From Xenopus tropicalis (taxonomy: Eukaryota; Chordata; Amphibia; Anura; Pipidae), in the NCBI RefSeq assembly GCF_000004195.4, contig NC_030677.2, forward strand, positions 174,704,019 through 174,768,018: a stretch of DNA of 64,000 nucleotides. Direction: 5' to 3'. Positions 1 through 12,970 of this stretch are shown here, in pieces. The notes below the pieces were generated by a model, which was given only the letters and a program-made list of their open reading frames with translations, was not told the DNA's origin and did not search any database. The stretch's first letter is position 1; each line of letters starts with the position of its first letter. The position numbers and the translations under genes were made by a program.

Positions 1-3000
1 GGCAGCGGGTTATACATTTTTTATATGGTTATAAACTGTCAAAAAATTGCTAAAGATGAGACTCGGTAGGACACATGTTTCCACTGTGTACAGAACCAAG
101 TAGTAGGGAACATAAAACCTGCTACAAAGTAATTTCTACTTCTCTGTAGGGTTTGCGAAATGGCTAAAAGTGGTTTTAGCACCACAAGTAAGTAACATAC
201 AGAGAAACAAGACATAATATGAGATTTTCCATTTTTTCCAATTATCCGTGCAATTTGTAGCAATCATTGCTTACGGTGATGTTGCCTATTGTAGGCTTGT
301 AGCGTTATAGCTGCTACATACCTGTATTCCCATGCCAGTTCATTCCTAGACTTTAGCATGCAGCAAAAATCATTCATTATGGACACTAGGGAAGCTGTTT
401 TTTTGAAGTCTATGGAAAAGGCTTCAGCAAAGCACACAGTGTGGCTTATCCCCTTCAAAAGATTTAAGTGTGCAGAGAAGGAAGCATCTTTGACTAGAAT
501 AAATTATGTTCTTCTGTATTACTGGAATAAAATGTTTTTTTTTCCTACTTTAAATATGACAAAGGAACTTCTTTTCTGTAGTTTTGTATAACTTCCACTA
601 GTTCACATGCCCCCCCTTCCAGAGTTTCACTGTTTCTTGTCAAGTTGAGTTCATAAAGTGCAGCAGCTGGAAGGTCTTGAAGATTACTGGCCTTTAGCAT
701 ATTAATAAGCCCTGCTTCTTTAAATTCCTTATAGGCTGCTCCCAGACACAATTACCACTGAGTAGAGGGGGACTGATGACCTTTCAGTTGCCCAGCTGGC
801 TAAGGCTGAGAAGTCTGGCATGCAGTGCACAACTGCAGGTCACTGGAGCGGAGAGGGTTTTTTTTTGTGGATCAGTAAGTGGACTGAGAAAGGGCTCTGC
901 CCAAAAGATAGGGAAGGATTACATCAATTTCCATAAATCGCATGCTGGAAAAGAGCTTTGGTCATGGTTCCCTTCATGATAAAAGCCCTAGGAGTGCATT
1001 GAGCTGACCACATGGTAAAGATTATTATTGAGGAAATAACAGTGATTAAACTGACTGAATTGAATTCAAGTAGTTTGCTCAATAGCCTAATACTTTTCTT
1101 TTAAAACTTTTAAAACTACCTATATCTTGAATGTCAAACTTGTGGACCACGCGAGACCGGCATGCCACATTTCCCACAATCCTTAGCAGGTTTGATTCTG
1201 AAAATTGATGTTCACAATGACTGGCAGTCCAGGGCTGCCTGGTCAAACTTATGGACCTCCAGTACCCTAACAGCTAAAGAGTAATGGAAATTGTAATAAA
1301 AGGATTAGATTAGACAACACTGAAATACATTTTCACTGTCTCCATGTTACCTCTTTTCTATCTACCAGTTTCTTCTCCTTGAGAAATGTGGATATGGCTG
1401 GTGCTTGGATATTCCTAAAGAAACCTCATGATCTAAACGGTTGTTTTCTATACTTAACAAACCTTCTAAAATAAACATGTTTCTCTTATTCCCTTTTCCC
1501 TTCTGAAAAATCCCTGCACACTTTTTTTTCCGCAGTGCTTTTTTAGAAATGGCTGTGCCTAGTTTGGCTAAAAGCACCTTAGTATTGATCTGTGGGAAAG
1601 GAAATCAGAGGGATAATACAAACAGACTGCCAGTGAGGTTGTCAGTTAAATCTTCACATCATCTACTCAGGCTTGCTGGGAGAGTGTGGCAGCCTTGAAC
1701 ACTGGGAGCTAGCAGACGTATATCTAGCCTGACTTATCAAAGTACTCCCTTTTGGCTTTTTCAGCAAAAAAAAAAAGAGAAAGTTACTAAAAATTCTCTA
1801 GCAAGAATATAATAGAAATGTTGAATTCTTGAGAAAATGAAAAAAGAACAGTATCTCAAACTTAGGCACTGCTGCACCTGTAGACACAGGGGAACCCTGG
1901 AGTTACTGCCAACTCCTGCCAGCCAGTAGCTCCAGGTTTCACTCAGCACCCTGTATAAAGAGGTGCACATACTTGCGCCAAAAGAATATTCCGCACACAA
2001 AACACTAGAAATGACGGCAATTAGTGATGAAGCAGACATGAAGTTGCATTCATTTTTGCTAATCGAAAACAACTATGTTAGGCAATTGCATTGAGAAAAA
2101 CCTGTTCAAATGTCTGCAATAAAGCAGGAATTGTAGAAAAAACAGTGTATTATGGAAAATAAAACATAGCGATTGTGCACTGCATCTAGGTGAGCGAATA
2201 CACCCTATTGTCACTTGGTTAACGCAATATCAAAATAATTATGGTTGCTCAATATATTCTCAGTGTTATTTCCTCCATGCTTTACACAGAACATTTAATT
2301 ATTTATTTTGATGCTTTACCCCAATGAAGTTTACTATTTAACTTCCCAAACCTACTCAGGAAAGTTTAAGCCACAAGGCAAAGCAATACTTTACCAGGGG
2401 TGTAATAATGAATGTAAATTTTCCTCAAGGTCTAGTAACCCATGGCAACAGATGCTTGCTGGAGCACACTTTTTTAAATAGCCCCCACTTGTGACACTTG
2501 GAAATCAGCCATTGTTTCACTGATTGATAAACTTTTGCATTTTGTTCACTTCTGCTTTACAGATAACAAGATTGTTATAAGTACAAACCACTTCGTAATA
2601 CGTGAATTAATTGCATATTTCAGTTCATATGCCCTAAAGGGAGCAATTTCTCAAAATGGCAGAAAGGCATATATATCAGAAAACAGTACATGTAATACAT
2701 TTAGTAAAGCACAACTTCTCTTAATATTGCTGCAGATGGGATTCAGTTGATCACGGTAGAGTGATTTATAAGGGATATGAAATTGACCTACATGTGCTAT
2801 TTATCAAGTTGAAAATGCAATATTCCCAAATAAAACATTGTGAACTGCAGAGAGACAATATTGCCAAGATATTAGTTTTGGTCATTTAGCCACCATTTCT
2901 GAGCTAAAATAACTGTGGTAGTCAGAAAAAAAGATTACTATACTCACCCATATTTTCTATCATTGAATTCACTTGTAATGATTCTTTACTGACTCAATAG

Positions 3001-4378
3001 ACTTGTCCATCCTTGCCCAAGGGATACTGGAATGTGTAGTTACTTTAACAATAGTTAGACATCCATGTTTTATTGGCTTTTCTATTCTGAAATGCATTCT
3101 ATGCATTTTCTATGGTTTTGCATCAGATATTCATAAATCAAATTCAGATATATGCCCTTCTCTTCTGCATGATGATGATGATGATTATTATTATTATTCA
3201 AAGAAGTCTAATTTCATTACAATTAAAATTGATTACATGGAAAAGAATGGTTTACTGCCAGTTGAAGTAAAATGGTAGCATTCTGCAACCCCTTAAATTT
3301 GCAGTGAGGTCTAATGGTCCACTGAAACCCACTAAGGTCAGTATATAGTGGTACCTGACTGGATTGGTTGATTGCAGTCTTAAATCTGTTGGGATTTTAA
3401 TATCCTGATAAGTAAGGTCATTCATTAGGCCTTTAGAAAACCAGTTTACAAGTCTTAAGACTCCAAATCTCGAAATCTAGATAAGGAAAGGTCCAAGCAT
3501 AATGGCATAGGCTGTGGATGCAGTGGGTTGACTCATTTATAATTATGTAGAGTTTTACTTGGCTGAGCATGAGCATAACAAAATTGAGTTTTGATTGGAT
3601 CTGTTCCTAGCACAAATGAATAGAAATCTCATAAATGTGCAGGATTACAACCAGACAGTTTGGATGAAAATTATAGGTGGTGATGGTCTTACAACATTTT
3701 TCATACAGAAGGGGTCTCATTGCTGATTGCCAGTGCATCACAGGCTTATTACAAATGAAAGATTGACTGCTGGACTTTATTGATCCTCTGGAGAAGTGTG
3801 CTTTCATCTGATCTGATCCAGGTTCTTGCCCTTTGGTAGGTCCAGATTGGAAAGAGCTTGAAAAACTTTGTGCAACCTCTATATAAACAGAGGAATGCAA
3901 CTGATTTATCTCGTAGGAGATATGTCACTCCCTTCAGTGCATATCCTCCTCATCCCTGCCCACGCTTCTTGTAAAAATATAACATTTTATGTATGAAACT
4001 AATGGACCTTTATCCATTATTGCTAATGAAGCTCCAGGGGAGTGGTGCATATTTAAGATGCCTGTTTTAGCTTCCTACTCAGGTTTTACAATCTTCCCGT
4101 TCATCATAAGTCTAATTTCATTGACTTATTCAAGGCCAATGAATTTCATAATGTTAGTTTTCAGAAACTTCATTACTGGTAAATCAATCACTTCTGCCCA
4201 ATCTGTCCAAGCATATTTTATTTTTTTAATATTCAGAACTTTATTGAAACAAATTAAGCAATGAAAGATCACAGGTTAAGCATTGACCAGTTTGCGTTAA
4301 AGAACTGACACTTAGATATACAGTATGTAGGTTTTTGCTATTATTTTAGCTCAGGTATAGTTTTAACAAGAGAAAAAA
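1..4378. other. unique noncoding sequence, no recognised gene
   Basis: No recognisable exon, RNA gene or full repeat is visible. The open frames here are short and look like chance. One exception is listed separately: a minus-strand frame at 545-751. A short (GAT)n/(ATT)n microsatellite lies at about 3168-3199. The stretch at 1130-1250 has fragments resembling dispersed frog repeats, but too weakly to name. Confidence 0.5.
545..751 (-). other. protein-like open frame, possible exon or gene fragment
   Basis: This minus-strand frame has 68 codons and opens with TTG just after an in-frame TAA. Its translation includes GLINMLKASNLQDLPAAALY and CELVEVIQNYR. It is rich in A, E, L and K and lacks the F/Y/C/I-rich, low-complexity look of most chance frames here, which is why it is listed. 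I do not recognise a family. There is no convincing splice acceptor with a pyrimidine tract, and no polyadenylation signal follows the stop. It may be an old pseudogene fragment, an exon of an unknown gene, or chance. Confidence 0.2.
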
Positions 4379-4640
4379 TATCTATCTATTTATCTATCTC
4401 CGTCTATGATATATCAATCATTTGTCAGCATTTCTTGCTGTTATCTGTCTTTCTGTCATCAATCTATGTATTTGCTATCAGCTTTTCTGATATGTATCTA
4501 TTATCTATCCGTCTATCTCTAGTTATCTGTCTATAGCTATCCATCTGGCGCTGTTTTCTATCAATCATCTATCAACTGTTATCCCTGTTATCTGTCATCT
4601 GCCTTTCATTTGCCCTATCTATATGTCTATCTTGGTTTTA
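4379..4640. repeat. degenerate (TATC)n microsatellite
   Basis: About 260 bp are dominated by imperfect TATC, TCTG and ATCT units, for example TATCTATCTATTTATCTATC at the left end. Interruptions such as CATTTGTCAGC are scattered throughout. This is an eroded tetranucleotide repeat. Confidence 0.85.
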
Positions 4641-5323
4641 TTGGCCGCCTTGTATTTTAACTAGGTTTATTTTGATCAGTAACTGTTGTAAATGAATTCA
4701 AGATTGTCAGCATTTAATGATTTCTTGAAAGTGGTAAACTGAACCAGTGCCAAGGTAGTTAAATTGAATCAGAAATACGCCTCTGTTCCTGTAACTATTT
4801 CTTCTCTTCTGCTTTGGTTTTCTTGTAATCTCCATTCTGATTTTGCCGTACCTATACCAAATATATTTGTTATGTCGTCTCACTAGTACAGAATTTTTTG
4901 TTGAGCCCAAGGCGACTTTCTAATGAGACAATAATATGGAAGATAGAGTGCTAGTAACACCACTAAAGTAGGTGCGACATTGAATCTCAAAGCAGACGGT
5001 ATGATTTAATTCTAGTGTCAGTCCCTGGTGACCCTTGACATGTCACTTTATTTTCCTGTGCCTTAGGCTTTAAAAGTAGATTCAAAACCATGTTCTGCGC
5101 AGCTAGAGCTGTACAGCTTCTGGAGCATTTGTAAGGCAGATCTCTTTCTTACCATGGTGTATCTGTAGGTGACCATTGTGTCATAGACAGTGATAAGCCA
5201 TTTCCTGTCCTTCAGAAGTGACTACATACAGATGTGACTACACTGCAGCATCAGACATCCCACCAGTAGCCTTACCATGTGGCTGAAGTTCAAACCCAAG
5301 TTGTCCTTGTATGTCCTAGACCC

Positions 5324-5610
5324 TTAGGGTTCTGGCACATGGGCGACTAATCTCTGCGAACTACCATCCCACCAGCGAAAAATGTAAGTCACCGGTGGGA
5401 TGGCACAAGCTGCGCAGGCGATTTCGGCAAATGGCTGAAGTTGCCTCGCGAGGCATTTTCGGCAATTTGCCAAAATCGCCTGCTCAGCGTGTGCCATCCC
5501 ACTGGCGACTTACATTTTCGCCGGTGGGATGGCAATCCAGGGAGATTAGTTGCCTGCGAACAGGGAGATTTGTCGCGGGCGACTAATCTCCCCGTGTGCC
5601 AGAGCCCTTA
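5324..5610. mobile_element. MITE with TTA duplication (PIF/Harbinger type)
   Basis: The element spans 5327-5607 (281 bp) and is bounded by TTA at 5324-5326 and 5608-5610. Its ends are inverted: GGGTTCTGGCACATGGGCGA on the left against GTGTGCCAGAGCCC on the right. The interior is also a long imperfect palindrome in which the GCCGGTGGGATGGCA arm appears in both orientations. The 3-bp TTA duplication fits PIF/Harbinger elements. It carries no coding capacity, and the frame across it is a by-product of the palindrome. The terminus is one I know as common in Xenopus. It is CpG-rich compared with its surroundings, suggesting a fairly young insertion. Confidence 0.85.
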
Positions 5611-8600
5611 GGATTATATTCACATACTTAATGCCAAATGTGAGCTTGTTTTGGATGGTGGACATTGTATTGTCTGTTAAGGAGTTATTTACCTTGTAAA
5701 TACATTAGAAACTCTTCAGTATTAAGAATATATTTGTCTGCCTGATTTAGAAAATCCTAGTAACATCAAAAAACAATAATATTAAGAAGGTTTCTAAATT
5801 GGAAACGCAACTTTTGCCAGATTTGAACTGATTTCTTTGTTGTTTAAAACATGAGGTTTCATTCAATACTATGTACCATTAGAATAGTTAAGGTTAAGCA
5901 TTCACTGCAGTTGTCCATGGCTGATAACCATCAATAAAACTTTGACTGGACAAATATTACTTGGGTATCCAGGCATCCTTTCCCCTTACATGTTTACATA
6001 ATTTCCTCTTGTTGTTACACAGTTCTAGTGAAATTAGTTGTTTTTGAATGTAAAAGGCAAGATAAAGCATTTCCATGTATTGAATTTGATCACGCTTTGT
6101 GGTTTAGGTCAGATAAAATATTAAATGCTGCTTGTGATCTCACTAATGAGCCTGGCTGGAAAAGTTTAGCATACACTGTGCAAAATGAAGCAACGGAAAG
6201 TCTAGGGATATGTAATTTTAAATTGCATGGGCTTTATTCAGTCTTCTTTAACTTTTATTATATCCAAGGAGAGTAGAGGAAGATGTTAAACACAAAGTGT
6301 TGAATATATTTTGGACCACCTACCCATTATTTGTCAGTTTGCTTTAAATTGGCTGGCTTTCTATTTGCACAAGTCTCTGAAAATCAGATAGGTGCAGCGT
6401 ATATTTTGGAAATGATAAAAAGGAAGCAGTTGTGTTGCATTATTTCCAGTTAATCTCTCTGATATTGTTGTAATACAAAAGTCTGCTTGTCCCATAGAGT
6501 CTTTGTCCATTCTACTTAATTAGAGTTACTTTTTGGTTGGGGGCTCACTGCTGGGATTTTTCATTCTTGCTGCCCAGAATGTAACGGCTCACCTATCTGA
6601 CAGCGCAACAGGGCATTAAATGATAGCACAGCCTTTTGATATAATAGGACAGTTTATCTTAACTAAAAAAGCCTTTATTGCCCAGAAATCTCTGTTATTG
6701 AAGGTGATAAATTCAGCATAATTACCATGTCTTTAAAATGCCCCTTAATTCATCAGCTACATGGCTGCGCTCAGTATATCCAGCTTTACAGGGTGTGCTT
6801 CATTATCAAGATGTAAGGCTGAATGCGAAACAATACTGGCTTACAGGAATGCTGCTTTACTTTAGAAAGTCTAAAATGTGTAGAAAAAGTGCTCTAAAAA
6901 TTATGTTTTTCAATTAAAAGTAAGTAAAACTGACTCATAAGTAAGTTCAGTCTGAGGTTTAAATATGTGGCTAAAAGTATGTTTCAGCGTTGGATAAGAT
7001 CGACTTTACTTTCTGGGACATTGATTAGGTACAACTATACAGCATTTGGTATAGATCATGACATTAGAGGAACCTGCCATATATCAGAATTGATTCAGAC
7101 CATGAAAAAAACAAAGCTATGGCTGCTCCCCTTATAGTTGATTGCAGTTACTGAAAATGGGACACAGGTGCTATTATTGACTCAAAAACATAGGCAAAAT
7201 TCTTGGTACAAATATAAACGGAATATACTTCAAGGTAACACCATTCAAAGGGACAAAAAAAACCCAAAAAACAATACAAAGTAATGGTTGGCATTAATTC
7301 TAATCATCTTCCATAACTTTTTTTGTAATGAAATGTTTTTCTTGCCATTAGCCTAACTCTATGGCTGACATGGTGTGTGGTGCAAGTAGTGCCCCAGAAG
7401 AGGATCATCCTTCAGGGCTGTAGAGTTGTTCTGGGTCCTGAGTTTTCTGGGCCCCGAATTGCAATATTTAACATTTAAAGTGCTATTGTTCATATGTTAA
7501 TCATTGCTTCCCAGGATAATGTTTCTATATACAAACGTGATAAAGGGTTTTGCATCCTCCTAGTGTTAAATGTGCTTAGTTTAGTTTTCCATTTATTGAT
7601 CAAATGCTTCCATCTGTACCACACTGACAAACATGAATGTAAGCAATACTGGGGTGCAGATGAAATCTCATTGTTACATGCCCTGTCTTTAATTGCAAGC
7701 TGTTTTGTTTCAAGAATACCCATCTAATTAATAAAAGATCCCCTTTTAATCAGAGCGACTTGTGTTTTAGTCATAGTTTCCCTTTAATTAACCTAGTGCT
7801 GATTGGCAAGTCTCTTGATCTGTTATCTCTAATTAATCCTCTTTTTCTGTCTCCCTCTGAGATAGCTCATGTAGCAGATTATTTACTATGTTTAAAGTGC
7901 TTTAACAAATATGTTCTACAAAGATTGTGCACCTTATTTGTTTTAGATTTTAATTGCTTTGTTATCTGTATAATACAGATTGCATCTGGAATAAAATAAT
8001 CCATTAGTAAGAATAGCTTGCTATTGTTTTAATTGAGCAAAAACCCACTCTGGTATGATTCTTATTAAACAAGTGTGTTCTCTATCGTGGTGTTTTTTTT
8101 CCTGAACCTTCCATTATGAATAGAATCCCAGAAACATTCTTTAACAAAACAAAAGGAAGTGTTTTTAGGAGTTAAGTTATCATTGGCGGCACCGATTTAT
8201 TGGAACCATCTGATCAAATGCAGTCGTGTTGTGTCAGTCATGTTTTATGTTTCCTTTGCTTGTAATTTGAATAAGAGTCTTTGCTCTTGAATACAGTGTG
8301 GTTCTAGTACATGGGTTTTTCATGCTTGGCTGAATTCATTGACATTTAATGTGAGTTTTTAAAAATTGCTATCTAAATTAATATTAGAAGTGTGGATGGT
8401 GGTTCATTCAAACGCGTCAACCCAAATAACACCCTCGAGCAGTTAATCCCGACTCTGAGAATGCTCGTTACCACTAAGCAAGAGATCATTCCAAGAAAAA
8501 TAACCTGTCAACGATATAGTAGCTTTGAAATATATATGATAAGTACATGGGGCTGATGAAAAACATTTTTTTAAAGGGCAGTTTAGAGAGGTGAAGAAAT

Positions 8601-9054
8601 GTGGGACTTGCAGCATATTTTCCGTGCTGCCTCAATTACAAAACCATGGTGCACGGAAAATAATGAACTCATTTTAGAAAATAACTGTAATAAAGTTTTA
8701 GTGACTTTGGCTGCACTGATTTGCTTAATCATATGGATGTGATTAAATAGGATTGCTATTTTAAGCATATATTTTCCCTTCCAAATGTGACATGACTACA
8801 TGCAAAATATTTGTGCAACCACACTTATATTTTTTAAAGGACTTACAATTGCTTGCACAAACAGACACGTACCATACAAAATAATTATATGTAAGTGCTG
8901 TCCTTTGGTTTCAGTCTATTTAAGGTCTGTTACAGCTTTATAGTTGAACTTTTTTTTAATAATTAAAGGTGGATGTTGGGCTTTCTGGCCAGAAAAAGTA
9001 GCATATACAAAAGAGAAATTCAGCCTTGGCAATCCAGCTAGGGTAGAACCTAAA
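5611..9054. other. unique noncoding sequence, possible regulatory elements
   Basis: No gene or clear mobile element is visible. Two parts look unusually well kept and repeat-free: 6540-6840, with AATTCAGCATAATTACCATG and other AT-rich homeodomain-like motifs, and 7720-7990, with several TTAATTAA, CTAATTAAT and GATTAT motifs. Both could be conserved noncoding elements, but that rests on texture only. Confidence 0.35.
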
Positions 9055-9261
9055 TCCAGGGGCGGGCCAAGCCGACCAGGCGTCCTAGGCAATTAGGACG
9101 CCTGTCGGGGGGGGGGTTCATGATGCAATAGTGCCAAGCGATTGGGGTCAATGACTAAGAGAGCAGACTAGAAGTAGGCAGGAGAGGCTCCTGCCTGGCG
9201 CCCCCCAATTTTTATGCCCTAGGCAGCTGCCTCTTCTGCCTACCCCTAGTTACGGCCCTGC
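9055..9261 (-). repeat. interspersed repeat, GC-rich, family unassigned
   Basis: This GC-rich island in AT-rich DNA reads on the minus strand from GCAGGGCCGTAACTAGGGGT. It contains the palindromic-looking segment GGCGTCCTAGGCAATTAGGACGCC (9079-9102) and a run of ten G. I recall this GTAACTAGGGGTAGGCAGAAG sequence as a common Xenopus dispersed repeat. No target-site duplication was identified. Confidence 0.6.
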
Positions 9262-9369
9262 TTAAACCAGTGACTGACTATGGATATTTGGAACAGAAGC
9301 TCAACTTGAGTTAAAGGACCAACCTTTGACATCTATGGTACGAATGGTAATTGGAAGGTGCACAGTTGC

Positions 9370-9692
9370 CTTTAGAGCAGGGGTCCCCAACCTTTCTTAC
9401 TCATGAGCCACAGTCAAATGTAAAAACACTTGGACAGCAACACAAGCATCATAAAAGTTCATGGAGATGCTAAATAAGAGCTAAGATTGGCTATTAGGCA
9501 GCCTCTATGCTCACTATCAGCTTACAGGGGCTTTGTTTGGTAGTAAATCTTGTTTTTATTCAGCTAAAACTTGCCACCAAGTCAGGAATTCAAAAATAAC
9601 TACCTGGTTTGAGGGCACTGAGAGCAACATCCAAGGGGTTGGTAAGCAACATGTTGCCCCCGAGCCACTGGTTGGGGATAACTGCTTTAGAC
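9370..9692. mobile_element. hAT-type MITE, copy 1
   Basis: The element is 9378-9684. It starts CAGGGGTCCCCAACC and ends GGTTGGGGATAACTG, a clear terminal inverted repeat. It is flanked by an 8-bp direct repeat, CTTTAGAG at 9370-9377 and CTTTAGAC at 9685-9692, with one mismatch. An 8-bp duplication and CAGGG-type ends indicate a hAT nonautonomous element. A second copy of the same family lies at 58336-58623. There is no transposase coding sequence. Confidence 0.9.
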
Positions 9693-10857
9693 AATGGGGT
9701 CAGTCACTTGGGAAGCTGTGACCTTATTGTCTCGGTGCATGTGAAAGACAATTCCTGAATGTCGTTATAATATACATTTGCTCTCAAATGCTAACAACTT
9801 GCCTCATTATAAACATGGATAATGTCAAGTCAATTTGTTGTGTACATCTCCAGAATGTATAGTTAAATACGGTCATTAAGTGAATGTCCTCAAAGAAAAG
9901 CTAAGGCTCTAGGCATTTACTGCCAGAAATATAGTCATATTTCTTGCATAATCTTTAAATATCAGTGTAGTGATCAGAAGGTGCACAATTAAAAAAACAA
10001 GAGACGTAAATAAATCTTCTTGAGGCAAAAAAATCTATTTTACAAGGATTATTACCCTGCAAAAGTTATATCCTTTTAATTTAAATTCCACCTCTCCTAT
10101 AACCCTTCCAACAAACACAACATTGCATGATTTTTTTTAAACTTTCATTGGATTGACTTCACTTAAAGTCACATGTTGGTAAAGTCAATATATAGCAAAC
10201 TTGATTTTTTTGGAAAGATACCTTAGTTTGATATTGGTGCTTCCTTTTACTATATTTAGTACTATATATACTATTAATATACTTTACCATTGTAACCAAA
10301 AGGCTTGATCACCCAGTGTCTTTCAGTTGCCTTTCCAGATTTGGAGACATTTCGTGCATTAAGAAGATGAGATTGCCCTAATACTACATTCCATTGTGCA
10401 GGCCTCATATCACTGGTAAAAGGAACATGGCACGCAGGTCTTTAAATTATTTACACTGATAATCGGCCTTTATGTTACATTGCCGAGCTAGGCCTCTGTT
10501 ATTCTAGTGCATAATTGATGGTGCTTAGAAGTGGAAAAGTAAGAAAAGCGGAATTAATGTGATGCGAATGTGCACTGAAGCAGCTCCAGCTGGCACAGCC
10601 TGTTGGATTGAGCGGTCTGATATAGTGGAGGATAGCAAGTGCACGCCTACTGAGGAGAAGGCATCAGAAGTAACATGTCTTGACTTGGCATGCTGTCGGG
10701 TTTGTAGTAAGAGGAGTAAAGGGTGACAGGGTCAGCTATATGGATTTATAAAAATTTTTTAAGGAAAATACATTTGATAAACCATGAATTCTACTAAACC
10801 AATGGCAGCTATTCCATGTCATTAGTTTTATTTTCATAGACCTACTAGAACTAGTAA
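9693..10857. other. unique noncoding sequence
   Basis: AT-rich sequence with no recognised gene. The part at 10470-10700 is less AT-rich and repeat-free (for example GCAGCTCCAGCTGGCACAGC) and could be a conserved noncoding element, but nothing direct supports this. Confidence 0.4.
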
Positions 10858-11060
10858 ATGTATGTATGTATAACTTTATTTATAAAGCGCTACAAGGATA
10901 CTCAGCGCTGTATAGTCTTACAATATACGCAATTACACTCCGGAAGTACAAGTGTTATAATTAATACAATAAATAAGTATAAATACCCAGAGATTAAGTG
11001 CCATGTGGTATGAGACACAGTAGGAAGGAGGTCCCTGCGCCCTATAGCCTACAATTTAAA
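10858..11060 (-). repeat. L2/MIR-like retroposon tail, diverged copy
   Basis: On the minus strand this copy ends in TATACAGCGCTGAGTATCC, then GCGCTTTATAAATAAAG, then a short (ATAC)n tail at 10858-10870. The same 3' architecture, ACAGCGCTG near GGCGCTTTATAAATAA followed by a microsatellite, occurs at 16809-16971, 18886-19024 and 57866-58027. That layout matches the tails of L2-clade LINEs and MIR-like SINEs. The exact family is not determined. Confidence 0.6.
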
Positions 11061-11234
11061 TCCGTTTTGTTCTATGGTTTTCTGGCCATATAATAATATT
11101 ACAGCATAAAGAAACAAGAATGACGTTTATTATTTGCTTACAAATATGGGGTTTCAAAGACACCTTAAAGGCAGTGTACCCAATTTATGAGAAGCATTGT
11201 ACTGCTTTTATTTTCCTATGAAGACTTAGTTTAT

Positions 11235-11725
11235 TGTCTGCATATGATTTACAACATATTTCCCCAGGAGAAGACCTTATAAAAAATCTGTGAAAGACAA
11301 ACCTAAGGATTAGGAAGTTCTATGTAGAATGTCTCAGTTGAGGGAAGCAATTTTTCAGCTCCCTCTCATAAATATAAATAGAAGATATATTCTGTTCACA
11401 CAACAAAGGTCATACATGGAATGATGATGATGGTGGAGCCGTTTGGGTGCCTGTAGACAAATTGTCCTGCCATTGCTTACCGTTGTGTGCAGAGTGTTCA
11501 CCCTTTATAACATATGTGTACGTATGATTTATGACATATTTCCTCTGGAGAAGACTTTTTAAAACATTTGTAAAAAAAAAAAACTAAGAGTTAGGGACTT
11601 CTTTGTAAAATGCTACAGTAGAGGGAAATAAATTTTTTCTCCCTCTCATAAATATAAATAGAAGATATATTCTGCTAACATAACAAAGGTCATACATAAA
11701 TTGATGGAGATGGTGGTGAAGCATT
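11235..11725. repeat. two-copy direct duplication, 280-bp period
   Basis: A segment of about 205 bp occurs twice with a constant offset of 280 bp (11241 to 11521; 11361 to 11641). The best-kept part is CCCTCTCATAAATATAAATA and the bases after it, about 34 bp identical between copies. Both copies end in ACAAAGGTCATACAT followed by a GATG-rich stretch. About 75 bp of unrelated sequence separates them. No coding sequence is visible; a frame at 11584-11802 on the minus strand lies on one copy only. Confidence 0.85.
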
Positions 11726-12941
11726 TTTCCAAACCAATAAAATCTGGTACGTATGGACTTTTTGCAAGGAAACCACCACTGATTGGGCTTCCAACTATGC
11801 ATAACGTGGACTTTAACACATTATGGACTGCCTTGATTTCCCTACCTTAAACCACCTTCCCCTACCCCTTATTCTTCTTGTTTTGTTATTTAATTAAAAC
11901 TGCAGATATATGTAATATCCACTCTCACCTCCCATTGGTGGGAGAGATAGCAGTTAATAGGCTGCACTAATTTTATTGATTTGCTTAACAGCCATTCATT
12001 GGTTTCACCAATCTTTCAAGAACCAGAAAATTGATTGGTGTCTGCTACCTATACCAAGTGAAACTAATGGCCGATGAACCCCACTGAGTAAACTAGTTCC
12101 ACAAAGTTATTCCCTACTTAATATCAGCACTTGATCTGTAATTGTGATCATCACAAACGTTGATATTATTTTGTATAAACAATGCTGAAACAATGGCGTA
12201 GGTTTGTGTATTGTATGGTTGGTAATGTGTGGGCGTGCTTTTGAGCCATTATTTTACTTATTATCTTGCATAATGTTGTTTTAGGTGTGTATATACAAGT
12301 TTGAAGGTAGGGTAATTATTATAATTACATTCTGAGTATATTATCTTGAGAAAATGAGATTGGTCTATTAATTGTGTTCTACTTATAAAAAAATTCTACA
12401 TCAGCTAAGGCAGCAAAAATCAAACAAAAAATATACTCATACAGATTATTAACTGAAAATAAATGTTTCAAGGTCATTTTACAAAATAATCAGGAAGGGG
12501 CAGGATGGCTAAAATACACAGTATAATGAAGCTTGGTTAGTAGGCTAGAATGGTGTTTTTCATCTCGTTTTACTTTGTTTTGCTTTGTTCTAGCTGCATA
12601 ACTGATTTCCCAGTCTCTCACTATTCTAGTTTTCAGTCATTTCTCACACGCCTGTGTGTGAAAAAGTGTAGGAAGGAAGGAAATTGTAGGAAGCCAAGGA
12701 GCCAGGAATGTATATTCTCATATGTCTGCTGGACATCTTATTATTGCAGCAGCTCGTGTTTTACAAATCTGCATCCCTAAAAATGAAGCTAGTTGGATGT
12801 TGGGCAAAGTTCTGAAAAGAAACATCACACATAAATTGTTGGGTTTTTTTCTGTATGCCGTAATGATACAGAGCTGAGTGCATAACACCTCTAGAATTCA
12901 GGACATTGCACAAAGAACTTGAGGTGATACATTTAATGGTT
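11726..12941. other. unique noncoding sequence
   Basis: AT-rich DNA without recognisable genes or complete repeats. Confidence 0.4.
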
Positions 12942-12970
12942 GCAAGCTTTCAGGGCTCTCCTTCTTCTGG
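12942..12970 (-). ncRNA. degenerate hammerhead-like motif
   Basis: On the minus strand the order is CAGAAGA (compare hammerhead CUGANGA), an AGG/CCU three-pair stem II, GAAA, then a stem III built on the palindrome AAGCTT. This layout resembles hammerhead ribozymes of Penelope-like elements, but the U4 and G5 positions of the first box are not both preserved, so activity is unlikely. It may be a remnant of an amphibian retroelement terminal region. Confidence 0.35.

Noticed and set aside
4379..4640. TATC tract considered as a CRISPR-like or satellite array
   Set aside because: Units are 4 bp and irregular; it is an eroded microsatellite.
5395..5586. 63-codon frame with R/G-rich peptide
   Set aside because: Lies wholly inside the palindromic MITE and mirrors its arms.
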